From Acetobacteraceae bacterium (GTDB lineage Bacteria; Pseudomonadota; Alphaproteobacteria; Acetobacterales; Acetobacteraceae), in the NCBI GenBank assembly GCA_021732665.1, contig JAKFUL010000025.1, forward strand, positions 1 to 61,776: a stretch of DNA of 61,776 nt, read 5' to 3'. Made by a program: the position numbers and the translations under genes. Positions within the stretch are counted from its first letter, which is position 1. Each line of letters starts with the position of its first letter. The notes under the pieces were generated by a model. That model ran no database searches and had not been told where the DNA came from. It was given only the letters and a program-made list of their open reading frames with translations. This document shows positions 49,162 through 58,681 of this stretch, in pieces.

Positions 49162-51021
49162 ATGACGGCAGCCACCGGCAATGCGCCGCCGCGGGCCGGC
49201 CTTGCCGTCACCCGCACCATCACCATCATCGCCGCCTGCCTCGGCTTGGCGATCGCGATTCTGCCGCCGGTCGCCTATTTCATGCGTGGTGTGGCCAGCG
49301 AATCGGCGTCGCTGCAAATCCAGGCACGGCTGATCTCGGGCCAGGTCAGCGGGCTCATCGCGCGCAGTCCCGACGCCTGGCAGATGCAGGAATTGCGCCT
49401 GCGGCTGCTTCTGACGCCAGATGGCGTCGATCTGACCCAGCCGGAGATACGCCGGATCGTCGATGCCCAGGGCATTGAGGCCATCAGCGCCTTGGTCCGG
49501 TCGACCGGCCTGCTGGCCTGGCCGCGGACCATCCAGCGCGTGCCCATCTTCGACCAGGGCGCCATTGTCGGCTCGGTGGAGATCAAGCGCAGCCTTACCA
49601 ACTTGTTCCTGGAGGCGATGAAGGTCTTTCTCCTGGCCGCGGTGCTGGGTTTGGCAAGCTTCGTGGTGCTGCGGATCATTCCGATGCGGTTGCTAGAGAG
49701 CGCCATCGCGCGCGCCAGCTGGCTGGCCGCGCATGATCCGCTGACAGGCCTCGCCAATCGCGCCGTGCTGCGCGAAAGGCTGGGCGACGCGCTGGCCAAT
49801 GCCCGGCGCACCAAGGCCTCGGTGGCGGTGCTCTGCCTCGATCTCGACCATTTCAAGGAGGTGAACGACACGCTCGGCCACGCCGCCGGCGACCGCCTGC
49901 TCAACGAAGTCGTCAGTCGACTGAAAGCCAATATCCGTTCAACCGATGTCCTGGCGCGCCTGGGTGGGGATGAGTTCGCCATCGTGCAGGCGCATGGCAA
50001 CCAACCCTCATTCGCCGAAGCGCTGGCGGGCCGGCTTGTCGATCTGATGTCGGAACCATTCGATCTGGGGGGGCATCAGGTGGTCATCGGCGTCAGCATC
50101 GGCATCGCCGTCTCCTTGGGCGGCACATCCAGCCCGGAGACGATGTTGCAACACGGCGACCTCGCCCTCTATCGCGCCAAGGCCGAGGGCCGCGGCGCCT
50201 TTCGCTTCTTCCGGCAGGAAATGAACGACACCCTGATGGAACGCAGGGCGCTCGAAGCCGATATGCGAACCGCCTTGGCCGAGGGGCAGTTCGAGGTGTG
50301 TTTCCAGCCGCAGGTCAGCACGGCCGCCAACGGGGTCGCCATCCATGGCGCCGAGGCGCTAATTCGTTGGACCAGCCCGACCCGGGGCGTCATGCGGCCC
50401 GACATGTTCATCCCCCTGGCTGAGGAGACCGGCATCATCATCCCCATCGGCGAGTGGGTGATGCGCCAGGCCTGCGCGGCGGCAATGACCTGGCGGCGCC
50501 CGATCAGCGTTGCGGTCAATGTCTCCACCGTGCAGTTTCGCAGGCCCGATTTCGTTGAGACGGTCGAGGCCGTGCTGCGCGACACCGGCCTGCCGGCGCA
50601 GCGGCTGGAGCTTGAAATCACCGAAAGCGTGATGATGGAGGATGAGGCCGCCGCGATGCTGGTGATGGACCGCTTGCGCCACCTCGGCGTGCGCCTGGCC
50701 ATGGATGATTTTGGCACCGGCTATTCCAGCCTTGGCTACCTGCGCAAGTTCCGCTTCGACAAGATCAAGATCGACAAGAGCTTCGTCCAGGGCCTGGGCG
50801 AGAGTGACGAGGCCAATGCCATCGTGCGCGCCGTGGTGGGCATGAGCCACGCGCTGGGCATCAGCGCCAATGCCGAGGGCGTGGAAACCAAGGCGCAGGC
50901 CGAGCTGCTGACCCTGGAAGGCTGCAACGAGTTCCAGGGCTATTTCTATGGCCGCCCGATGACAGGCAAAGCATTCTCGGAGCTTCTGGTTGAGGCCGCA
51001 GAGCCGGTGACGGCGAAATAG
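49162..51021 (+). CDS. GGDEF-EAL cyclic-di-GMP enzyme
   Basis: 619 residues. Two membrane segments (about 12-35 and 150-170) bracket a periplasmic sensor of about 110 residues. GGDEF domain: HDPLTGLANRAVL, FKEVNDTLGHAAGDRLLN, RLGGDEFAIV intact, with an RSTD inhibitory (RxxD) site five residues before it. EAL domain: GAEALIRWTSPTRG, LELEITESVMM, MDDFGTGYSSLGYLRKF and DKIKIDKSFV intact. It could thus both make and degrade c-di-GMP. Co-transcribed with the PstS-like gene. Confidence 0.92.
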   Translation: MTAATGNAPPRAGLAVTRTITIIAACLGLAIAILPPVAYFMRGVASESASLQIQARLISGQVSGLIARSPDAWQMQELRLRLLLTPDGVDLTQPEIRRIVDAQGIEAISALVRSTGLLAWPRTIQRVPIFDQGAIVGSVEIKRSLTNLFLEAMKVFLLAAVLGLASFVVLRIIPMRLLESAIARASWLAAHDPLTGLANRAVLRERLGDALANARRTKASVAVLCLDLDHFKEVNDTLGHAAGDRLLNEVVSRLKANIRSTDVLARLGGDEFAIVQAHGNQPSFAEALAGRLVDLMSEPFDLGGHQVVIGVSIGIAVSLGGTSSPETMLQHGDLALYRAKAEGRGAFRFFRQEMNDTLMERRALEADMRTALAEGQFEVCFQPQVSTAANGVAIHGAEALIRWTSPTRGVMRPDMFIPLAEETGIIIPIGEWVMRQACAAAMTWRRPISVAVNVSTVQFRRPDFVETVEAVLRDTGLPAQRLELEITESVMMEDEAAAMLVMDRLRHLGVRLAMDDFGTGYSSLGYLRKFRFDKIKIDKSFVQGLGESDEANAIVRAVVGMSHALGISANAEGVETKAQAELLTLEGCNEFQGYFYGRPMTGKAFSELLVEAAEPVTAK

Positions 51022-51119
51022 GCCACAAGCCGCTGCAAGGAGTGGGGTGAGATTCCGGGAGGTTCTGTTCGGCGGCTCCTTGGGCTACACCGGCCACGCC
51101 ACCTTCGAGGACCACCGCC

Positions 51120-52433
51120 TTGCGCCTCTCCCGCGCCTTCCTGCCCACGCTCAAGGAAACCCCCGCCGAGGCGCAGATCGTCTCGCACCGCCTGATGCTC
51201 CGCGCCGGCTTGGTGCGGCAAACCTCGGCCGGCATCTATGCCTGGCTGCCGCTGGGCTGGCGCGTGCTGCAGAACGTCGCCCGCATCGTCCGCGAGGAGC
51301 AGAACAGGGCAGGGGCGCAGGAGGTGCTGATGCCCACCATCCAGTCGGCCGAGCTCTGGCGCCAATCCGGCCGCTATGACGGTTATGGCAAGGAAATGCT
51401 GCGCATCATCGACCGGCACGACCGCGAAATGCTCTACGGGCCGACCAACGAGGAGATGATCACCGACATCTTCAAGACCTACGCCAAGAGCTACCGCGAC
51501 CTGCCGCGCAACCTCTATCACATCCAGTGGAAATTCCGCGACGAGGTGCGCCCGCGCTTCGGCGTCATGCGCGGCCGCGAGTTCCTGATGAAGGACGCCT
51601 ACAGCTTCGACGTGACCGCCGAGGCGGCGCAGCACAGCTACCGCCAGATGTTTTTCGCGTATCTCAGAACCTTCCAGCGCCTGGGGCTGAAGGCCGTGCC
51701 GATGCGCGCCGATACTGGGCCGATCGGCGGCAATCTCAGCCATGAATTCATCGTCCTGGCCGAGACCGGCGAAAGCGCGGTCTTCTTCGACAGCGCCTTC
51801 GAGGCCTCCGACTGGGCCGCCGCCATCACCGATTACGACGACATGGCCGGGCTGAAGGATGGCTTCGGGAAAGTCACGGCGATGTATGCCGCGACCGACG
51901 AGATGCACGACAAGCCCGCCTTCGAAGCCCTGCCGGCCGAGCGCCGGCGCGAGGGCCGCGGCATCGAGGTCGGCCACATCTTCTATTTCGGCACCAAATA
52001 CAGCGCCGCCATGGGCCTCTCCGTGCCGGGGCAGGATGGCAAGCCGGTGATCCCGGAGATGGGCTCCTACGGCATCGGCGTCTCCCGCCTCGTCGCCGCG
52101 CTGATCGAGGCCAACCATGACAGCGACGGCATCATCTGGCCCGATTCGGTCGCCCCCTATGCCGCCGCCATCCTCAATCTCAAGCAGGGCGACGCGGGCA
52201 CGGATGCCATTTGCGACCGGTTGCACGCGGCGCTCGGCGACAATGCCGTCTATGACGACCGCGCCGAGCGCGCCGGGGTGAAATTCGCCGATGCCGATCT
52301 GATGGGCTTCCCCTGGCAGGCCATTGTCGGCCCGCGCGGTGCCGCGAACGGCGTGGTCGAACTCAAGCGCCGCGTGACCGGCGAGCGTGTGGAACTCTCC
52401 ATGGAGGACGCCCTTGCCCGCATCCGAGGGTAA
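51120..52433 (+). CDS. proS: Proline--tRNA ligase (short type, no editing insertion)
   Basis: 437 residues with TTG start, giving [19 protein letters not shown]. Class II motifs: motif 1 around [19 protein letters not shown], motif 2 [31 protein letters not shown], motif 3 [16 protein letters not shown]. The editing domain that makes the E. coli enzyme 572 residues is missing, normal for alphaproteobacteria. The proS-lolC-lolD order is conserved. Confidence 0.94.
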   Translation: MRLSRAFLPTLKETPAEAQIVSHRLMLRAGLVRQTSAGIYAWLPLGWRVLQNVARIVREEQNRAGAQEVLMPTIQSAELWRQSGRYDGYGKEMLRIIDRHDREMLYGPTNEEMITDIFKTYAKSYRDLPRNLYHIQWKFRDEVRPRFGVMRGREFLMKDAYSFDVTAEAAQHSYRQMFFAYLRTFQRLGLKAVPMRADTGPIGGNLSHEFIVLAETGESAVFFDSAFEASDWAAAITDYDDMAGLKDGFGKVTAMYAATDEMHDKPAFEALPAERRREGRGIEVGHIFYFGTKYSAAMGLSVPGQDGKPVIPEMGSYGIGVSRLVAALIEANHDSDGIIWPDSVAPYAAAILNLKQGDAGTDAICDRLHAALGDNAVYDDRAERAGVKFADADLMGFPWQAIVGPRGAANGVVELKRRVTGERVELSMEDALARIRG

Positions 52434-52620
52434 GCCCGCCCGCAACTTCTGGCGCGATTTCGCCATCAGCATGACGGCGCTGGCCACCGGCCTCTTCGCC
52501 GCACCCCCGATCCGCGACAGCCTGGCCCTCGCCCCCGAGCCGCTGCCGACCATCGCCATTTCGTTGCCGGTGATGTTCATCACCCACATGGCGCTGCGCC
52601 GCCTGTTCCGGATCAGCTGA
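52414..52620 (+). CDS. Small hypothetical membrane protein
   Basis: About 68 residues from a TTG at 52414, overlapping the proS 3' end by 20 bases in another frame; its stop shares a base with the lolC ATG (TGATG). Sequence [20 protein letters not shown], then [20 protein letters not shown] forms one or two hydrophobic stretches with basic ends. Tight coupling on both sides supports expression. No recognised family; function unknown. Confidence 0.5.
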   Translation: MPASEGKPARNFWRDFAISMTALATGLFAAPPIRDSLALAPEPLPTIAISLPVMFITHMALRRLFRIS

Positions 52621-53862
52621 TGTTCAACCCCTTCGAACGGATGATCGCCTTCCGCTATTTGCGCGCGCGCAAGGGCGAACGCTTCGTCTCCGTCATCGCC
52701 ATCTTTTCCCTGGTCGGCATCGCCCTCGGCGTGGCCACGCTGATCATCGTCATGTCGGTGATGAACGGCTTCCGGCAGGAGTTGCTGGGCCGCATTCTCG
52801 GCCTGAACGGCCACATGGCCATCTACAACGCGCAAGCCGGCAATATCCCCGATTACGGCCCCTTGGCGGAGCGCATCCGCGCCGTCCCCGGCGTCGTTTC
52901 CGCCACGCCGCTGGTCGAGGGCCAGGTGCTGCTCACCTCGGAATCCGGCGGTGCCTCGGGCGGCCTCGCCCGCGGCATCCGGCCGGAGGACATGGCGGCC
53001 AGGCGCATCATCGCCAGCAACATCCGCGCCGGGCGCCTCTCCGATTTCACCGGCGATGACGCCGTGCTGATCGGCACCCGCATGGCCGCGCGGCTGGGGA
53101 TCGCCATCGGCGACCGGCTGACCCTGATCTCGCCCCAGGGCCGCACCACCGTGCTCGGCACCGTGCCCAGGCTTCGTGCCTATCGCGTCGTGGCGATGTT
53201 CGAGGTGGGGATGAATGAGTACGACAGCACCTTCGTCTTCCTGCCCATGGGTGCGGCGCAGACCTTCTTCCAGGCCGGCGACTCGGCCAGCCAGATCGAG
53301 GTCTTCGTCGAGGACCCGCTGCGGGCGCGGGCCGTCAACACCGCCATCCGCGCCGCGGCGGGGCGGCCGCTCCGCATCCTGGACTGGCAGGACGCCAATT
53401 CCAGCTTCTTCAACGCGGTGAAGGTGGAACGCAACGTGATGTTCCTCATCCTCACGCTGATCATCATCGTCGCCGCCTTCAACATCGTCAGCAGCCTGAT
53501 CATGCTGGTGAAGGACAAGGGGCGCGATATCGCGGTGCTGCGCACCATGGGCGCCACGCGGGGTGCGGTGATGCGGATTTTCCTGCTCTGCGGCGCTTCG
53601 ATCGGCGTGCTCGGCACCTCCATCGGCTTCCTGCTCGGCCTGGTTTTCTGCCTGAACATCGAGAGCATCCGGCAGCTCATCCAGTCATTGAGCGGCACCG
53701 AGCTGTTCTCGGCCGAGATCTACTTCCTCACGCAACTCCCGGCCGTGGTGGACCCCAATGAGGTGGTGCAGGTCGTCGCCATGGGGCTGGGCCTCTCGCT
53801 GCTGGCCACCCTCTACCCCTCCTGGCGCGCCGCGCGGACCGATCCTGTGGTAATGCTGCGCA

Positions 53863-53870
<8 letters not shown>
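52620..53870 (+). CDS. lolC: Lipoprotein-releasing ABC transporter permease (LolC/LolE family)
   Basis: 416 residues. [44 protein letters not shown] is the LolC/E start. A large periplasmic domain is followed by three membrane segments ([23 protein letters not shown]). The C-terminal [19 protein letters not shown] is typical. Probably forms a homodimer with LolD, since no second permease gene is adjacent. Extracts outer-membrane lipoproteins from the inner membrane. Confidence 0.92.
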
Positions 53871-54543
<673 letters not shown>

Positions 54544-54716
54544 GGCGGCGAAACCTTTCGGCGTTGGCTGGCGAAGTCCAGGCAGGAGACCCCGGAAGGA
54601 ACCCTGCCATGCCTCGCCCATCGCAGGCGAAGCCACGACACCCGCCTTCCACATGCGCGGTCAGATACGCTGTGTCGGCGAGTAGCAAGGAGCTTCGAGC
54701 CGGCGTTATCGATAGC
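54544..54716. other. Non-coding junction between lolD and the mobile-element remnants
   Basis: About 170 bases with no recognisable gene and no terminator-like T tract. Probably the edge of the inserted material. Confidence 0.3.
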
Positions 54717-54870
54717 GTTCCCGGGCGCGATGTAGTGCCACTCCACCTGTCGCTCCTGCGACCAGCGCAGGATCGAAGTCGAGGTCAGCTCCGTGCCGTT
54801 GCCACTGACCACCGCCAGAGGCTTGCCGCGGATCGCCATGATCGCGTCGAGCTCACGCGCCACCCTGGCA
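54717..54870 (-). pseudogene. IS3-family transposase (OrfB) fragment
   Basis: A run of about 50 codons reads ARVARELDAIMAIRGKPLAV, SGNGTELTSTSILRWSQ and VEWHYIAPGN, the catalytic core of IS3-type transposases. The second DDE aspartate (normally VSDNGTE) is glycine. Both ends are gone. It is fused in frame to a phage-like segment upstream. Confidence 0.75.
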
Positions 54871-55458
54871 CCGGCATCGGCGCCGCGGGCGTCGATGGTG
54901 ATGCTCTGGTTGATGACCGGCACACCGGGCGCCATGCCGTTGAGCGCTTGCAATTGCCGTAGGTCGAACACCTGCACGCCCTGGCCGCCGGCCGGCCGCC
55001 TCCGTCAGCAGGTCGTTGATGTGGCTCTGCAGGATGGTCTGCAGCAGATGCGGGTCGACGCTAATCTCGGCAGCGATCAGACCGGAGACGCGGGCCGGCC
55101 AGTTCAGCAGCGCGTCGCGCATGGTGCTGCCGATTTCGTCGAGCGCGGCGTTGGCCTCGTTAACATCGACCAGGCGGCGCTTGGTCTCATCCAGTGAGAG
55201 GCGCTGTGCCTCTACCTTCAGCGCGAGCTGCGCGACCTTCAGCCGGGCGAAGGGCGTGCCTTCGGCGCCGGCGCCGCTGGCCAGGGGCGAGCGGGCGGGG
55301 TCGGCGGTCTCGGTCAGGCGGCGGCGGGTCTTGTCGATATCCCACTGGCCATCGGGCTCACGGGCGATGCGGTTGGTCTGCTCGGCTTTGCGCAGGGCGG
55401 TGTCGCTGACGCCGAGGCGCCGGGCCGCCTCGCGGGTTGATGGCGTCAGCTCGGGCAT
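54853..55458 (-). pseudogene. Truncated phage terminase small subunit-like (Nu1-type) gene
   Basis: Residues 1-155 are good coding: TPSTREAARRLGVSDTALRK is a winged-HTH start typical of phage DNA-packaging small subunits, followed by a helical region (FARLKVAQLALKVEAQRLSLDETKRRL) and STMRDALLNWPARVSGLIAAE. After about 55000 the frame runs into arginine-rich nonsense at the junction with the tail/IS3 scraps. Likely truncated by deletion. Confidence 0.6.
54866..54977 (-). pseudogene. Phage tail-protein-like C-terminal scrap
   Basis: The codons just before the IS3 fragment read FDLRQLQALNGMAPG and INQSITIDARGADAG. The latter looks like the glycine-rich C-terminal end of phage tail tape-measure-type proteins. 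Too short for a firm call. Confidence 0.35.
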
Positions 55459-55500
55459 GGCGGCGACCTCCCGCCGCACAAGAATGGATCGCGCGACCGG

Positions 55501-55836
55501 CTATCCCACCAAGGCGCGCAGCTTGGCGCGGACCTCCTCGAGCTCGGCGGGCGACACCCGTCCCTTGCGCGCGGCGCGGCGGGTCCGCCAGTCGAGGCTC
55601 TTCACCTGATCGGCGAGGACGACGCTGTCGGGCTTGCCGGCGATCGCGACCTCGAAAGGATAGCCCTTGATGCGGGTTGTGAGGGGGCAGCAGACCATCA
55701 GGCTGGTCTTGCCGTTGTACGCGGCGGGGCTGAGCACCACAGCCGGGCGATGCCCCGCCTGCTCATGGCCCGCCTGAGGGTCGAACTCGAGCCAGACGAT
55801 GTCGCCAGCGTCCGGGACGTAGCGTGCGCCGCTCAC
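55501..55836 (-). CDS. mazF: Type II toxin MazF (endoribonuclease)
   Basis: 111 residues. Starts ARYVPDAGDIVWLEFDPQAGHEQAGHRPAVVLSP, the MazF/PemK signature with the catalytic arginine in HRPAVVLS, then VCCPLTTRIKGYPFEV and DQVKSLDWRTRRA. Sequence-specific mRNA interferase. Its start overlaps the antitoxin stop by 4 bases. Both genes look intact although surrounded by broken phage genes. Confidence 0.92.
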   Translation of the reverse strand: MSGARYVPDAGDIVWLEFDPQAGHEQAGHRPAVVLSPAAYNGKTSLMVCCPLTTRIKGYPFEVAIAGKPDSVVLADQVKSLDWRTRRAARKGRVSPAELEEVRAKLRALVG

Positions 55837-56075
55837 CAGGCCTCGCGGCCCCGCGACGGGCCAAACTCGGCACTCTCATGGCGATTGTCGTCGGTGATCG
55901 CCTCGACGAGCGATGCCAGGTCATAGCGATCGGGCTGCACCGGCTCGATGATGATGCGCCCTTCTTCCTCGCGGACCTCGACCGGCTGGTCGAGCGAGAG
56001 ACGGGCCGCGGCCATCACCGAAGCTGGGATGCGCACGGAGGCGCTGTTGCCCCATTTTTTGACGACCACGCGCAT
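55833..56075 (-). CDS. mazE: Type II antitoxin MazE (AbrB/SpoVT fold)
   Basis: 80 residues. VVKKWGNSASVRIPASVMAAARLSLDQPVEV is the swapped-hairpin AbrB DNA-binding domain, followed by an acidic C-terminal tail (DLASLVEAITDDNRHESAEFG) that neutralises MazF. Probably autoregulates its operon. Confidence 0.92.
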   Translation of the reverse strand: MRVVVKKWGNSASVRIPASVMAAARLSLDQPVEVREEEGRIIIEPVQPDRYDLASLVEAITDDNRHESAEFGPSRGREAW

Positions 56076-56213
56076 AATGCCCCCGGAATGCTGCTGAGAC
56101 GCGAGAGATAGGCAGCGATGCGGTATGTGTCAACATTGTAGATACATGGTGCGCCGGGGATCGTGGTGATCCCCGGCGCTCCCGATGATGTTCGACCTTC
56201 TGGCTGAGACTCT

Positions 56214-56470
56214 TCACTCCGCCAGCGCGTAGATGGTGAAGGAGCCCTTGGCGCTCGTCTTGTTCGGGCCGACCATGCGCTCCCGCGACTTCACCTCGAC
56301 CGAGTGGCCCTTCTTCTTCGGCCCGGCGAAGAAACCGCGCACCGTGTGCTGCGCCCAGCCCGTCGGCTCCGCGATCTGCGCGACCGTGGCGCCCTCCGGC
56401 CGGCGCAGCATGGCCAGGACCTGCTCCTGCTTCGTGCCTTCGCGCGGCTTGCGCGTCGCGCCAGGTTGGC
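56214..56470 (-). pseudogene. DUF3489 domain fragment
   Basis: The C-terminal HTH-like part of a DUF3489 protein remains: ATRKPREGTKQEQVLAMLRR, PEGATVAQIAEPTGWAQHTV, RGFFAGPKKKGHSVEV, then SFTIYALAE to the stop. The N-terminal half is missing and the upstream sequence belongs to a phage tail gene in another frame. DUF3489 proteins are common beside recombinase genes on integrated elements. Confidence 0.7.
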
Positions 56471-56479
56471 GCGCGGCGC

Positions 56480-56850
56480 GGCGAACCGGTGCGCACCGAG
56501 CCCTGGCCCAGCAGCCCGAAGGTCGCTGTCGCGGCGCCGGTCGGCGTGAAGTCCATCTCCAGCGTGTCGGCGCGCACGCCTGTGCAGACGTCGAAGGACG
56601 GCACATCAGGATAGCCGATCTCCATGGCGTTGCTCGGCAGCGAAGCTCCGCCCGAGCCGAAGGTGTGGATGAAATTGGTGGTGCCGGTGGTCACTGGTGC
56701 GCCGAGCAGCAACCGCAGCCAGTGGCCAATGTTGATCAGATCGACCGGCACCACCGCCTGGCCGGCGACCGTCACCGTGTCCATGAAGGGCGCGGCCGGA
56801 TCCCGGTTGCTGCCGACCCCGATGACGTCGGCGTCCAGCAGCGGCTGCCG
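56480..56850 (-). pseudogene. Phage tail tube protein fragment
   Basis: The reading contains DADVIGVGSNRDPAAPF, VPVDLINIGHWLRLLLGAP, TTGTTNFIHTFGSGGASLPS, AMEIGYPDVPSF and ATFGLLGQGS. This is the central part of phage tail tube proteins. Both ends are lost; the 3' end is joined to the DUF3489 scrap. Confidence 0.6.
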
Positions 56851-57265
56851 ATCAGTTCATCGCAGGCATTGGCAGCAGCGATCAGGCAGGGGATGTCGAT
56901 GTCGTCCCAGGCGGCCCGCCAACCGAACGCCGCGGTCAGGTACCAGGCCAGGCACAGGGCAGGATTGTCGGAACAGCCAGTCGCACCCGTCCGCGGATCG
57001 AGGATGGTGTCGGCGCCCTCGACGATGGCGGCGATGTTGGGCGGGCCGGAGGGAAAGGCCTCGGGCCGCAGCTTCAGGCGGGCGGCGATGTAGGCGCGGC
57101 CCTGGCCACGATGCGCCGCGGTCCATTTGCCGCTGGTCTCGGCGATGAGGTTGGCATTGGCGGCCTGCGCGGGATCGCCGAGATGGCGATCGATGCGGAC
57201 CAGTCCGGCGTACTTCGCGTCAGTCGAGACGGCATCGGCCAGGAACACATCGCCGATGGCGCGGA
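56838..57265 (-). pseudogene. Phage tail tip/host-specificity protein fragment
   Basis: From 57265 the frame reads RVRAIGDVFLADAVSTDAKY, VRIDRHLGDPAQAANANLI, TSGKWTAAHRGQGRAY, DNPALCLAWYLTAAFG and IAAANACDE. This matches the central part of J-like tail tip proteins. It breaks off near 56840, where the tail tube frame begins. The 5' part is missing. Confidence 0.6.
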
Positions 57266-57270
57266 CCCGC

Positions 57271-57798
57271 ATGACACGCAAAGCCAAACCTGCCGCAACA
57301 CCAGCGCCGACCATCCCCGCCATCCCGCCTGCCGACGTGGTGGGGCGTCTGGCGGCCCTGAAGACCACCGCCACGCCGGACCTGAAGCAGATGTGGCGGG
57401 AGCTCTTCGCCGCCGAGCCGCCGCCCTACAACAGGCGGTTCCTGGAAAGCCGGCTCTCATATCGCATAGGCCACGGACGCGCCGACGCGGATGGTCTGCC
57501 GCCGATTGAAGTTTGCATCATCCATCGGCGCGCCGGCATTCCAGCCCTTGGGGCATGGCGCGCGGCACGCGCCTCGGCGCCAGACATGACCGAGGACGAG
57601 GCACGCCTGGCGCTGGAGCGGCTCGACCCGCTGTGGGAGGAACTCTTCCCTGCCGAACAGGCGCGCATCATCCGCCTCCTCGTCGACCGAGTGGACATCG
57701 GGCCCGGCGGTGCTGACGTACGGCTCAAGCTGGAGGGGCTGGCGAGCCTGGTGCGGGACCTGGCGGCGCCCGCCGAAGCAGCGAGGGCAGCAGCGTGA
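57271..57798 (+). CDS. DUF2924 / serine recombinase C-terminus chimera
   Basis: 175 residues. The first half (VGRLAALKTTATPDLKQMW, ELFAAEPPPYNRRFLESRLS) is the start of a DUF2924 protein. From about residue 88 it becomes the C-terminal tail of a large serine recombinase (LDPLWEELFPAEQARIIRLL, VDRVDIGPGGADVRLKLEG). In intact elements the DUF2924 gene precedes the recombinase gene, so an in-frame deletion probably removed the catalytic part. No recombinase activity expected. Its stop overlaps the next gene. Confidence 0.65.
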   Translation: MTRKAKPAATPAPTIPAIPPADVVGRLAALKTTATPDLKQMWRELFAAEPPPYNRRFLESRLSYRIGHGRADADGLPPIEVCIIHRRAGIPALGAWRAARASAPDMTEDEARLALERLDPLWEELFPAEQARIIRLLVDRVDIGPGGADVRLKLEGLASLVRDLAAPAEAARAAA

Positions 57799-58361
57799 CC
57801 GGCGCCGCACAGATGCTGACGGTCCGGGTGCCGCTTGCGGTCTGGAAGCAGCGGGGTGGGCGGAAACTGGTGCTGACGCCGGGCGGCACCACGAACCGCG
57901 GCGCCGCGGCTGCCGACACCACATTGGTGAAGGCGCTGGCCCGGGCGTTCCGGTGGCGGCGGATGATGGAGACGGGCCGGTACGGCACGATCGACGAGCT
58001 GGCGGCGGCCGAGAAGATCAACTCGTCCTATGTCTCGCGCCTGATGCGGCTGACGCTGCTAGCGCCAGATATCGTCGAGGCGATCCTGGACGGGCGGCAG
58101 CCCGAGGCGATGACGCTGCCGGGGCTGATGGAGCCGTTTCAGGTGGAGTGGGTCAGTCAGCACTTCGAGCCGGGGATCAGCGCGAGGGGGGAGGAGAGTT
58201 CTGGGCAGACAGGGCTCGTCTCCACGCGCCGAGCGTTGCGACGAAACTCGGCGGACCGTAGCCCGCCATTGCTCTGCCGTCCTACCATCAGTGGCCCCGG
58301 AGCCGAGAGCCCCGCCACGGGGCCTTTCGAGGAGGCAACTTACGCTTCAGGTGAAGCATAG
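57795..58361 (+). CDS. Recombinase-associated HTH protein, 3' end altered
   Basis: 188 residues. LVKALARAFRWRRMMETGRY, ELAAAEKINSSYVSRLMRLT and LLAPDIVEAILDGRQP form the helix-turn-helix protein regularly encoded behind large serine recombinases in Rhodospirillales elements. After about residue 125 (QVEWVSQHFE) the sequence loses family character, so the end is probably replaced or frameshifted. Overlaps the chimera by 4 bases. Confidence 0.6.
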   Translation: MTGAAQMLTVRVPLAVWKQRGGRKLVLTPGGTTNRGAAAADTTLVKALARAFRWRRMMETGRYGTIDELAAAEKINSSYVSRLMRLTLLAPDIVEAILDGRQPEAMTLPGLMEPFQVEWVSQHFEPGISARGEESSGQTGLVSTRRALRRNSADRSPPLLCRPTISGPGAESPATGPFEEATYASGEA

Positions 58362-58522
58362 CTACCTCGCTTCACGCCGCGCATGGCACGTTGGGTGACG
58401 TCCAGGACGTGCTGAGCTTTTGTCCGCGTGGATCCAGAAAAAAGTCGCCCCGGCCGACACTTTTCGCACCGGCCGTCTTCGAGGCGATCCTAGACGCGTT
58501 GCCGCTCGAACTCCGGCGGATG

Positions 58523-58633
58523 GTCTTCCCCGGCAGCGATGCCGGGGCCTCATTGAAGCTAGACCGATTCGTCGGAAGTCGGCCGAGACAGCACGTGTCT
58601 TCCCCGGCAGAAATGCCGGCGCCTCATTGAAGC
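58523..58633. CRISPR. Two-repeat CRISPR-like element (relic)
   Basis: Two 37-base repeats (58523-58559 and 58597-58633) share GTCTTCCCCGGCAG at the start and GCCTCATTGAAGC at the end and differ at three positions. A 37-base unrelated spacer lies between. Each repeat holds an internal CCGGCA/TGCCGG hairpin and ends in ATTGAAGC, typical of CRISPR repeats. No cas gene is in the window and no third repeat is found at the expected spacing. It could be an array relic or a non-CRISPR repeat pair. Confidence 0.4.
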
Positions 58634-58658
58634 AGCGGCGGCGGGCCGAGGCCATGGC

Positions 58659-58675
58659 GCGCAAAATTATTGCGC
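58659..58675. promoter_or_regulatory. Palindrome GCGCAA-N5-TTGCGC upstream of hemP
   Basis: Perfect 6-bp arms around AATTA in an otherwise GC-rich area, 7 bases before the Fur-like box. May be a second operator or overlap the -35/-10 region. Confidence 0.4.
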
Positions 58676-58681
58676 CCTGCA

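Noticed and set aside
54600..58361. An active prophage
   Set aside because: No complete capsid, portal, large terminase, lysis or integrase gene; every phage gene seen is truncated.
58444..58486. A third, upstream CRISPR repeat
   Set aside because: A CCCCGGCC..CCGGCC segment looks vaguely similar but does not align with the repeat ends and is not at the expected spacing.
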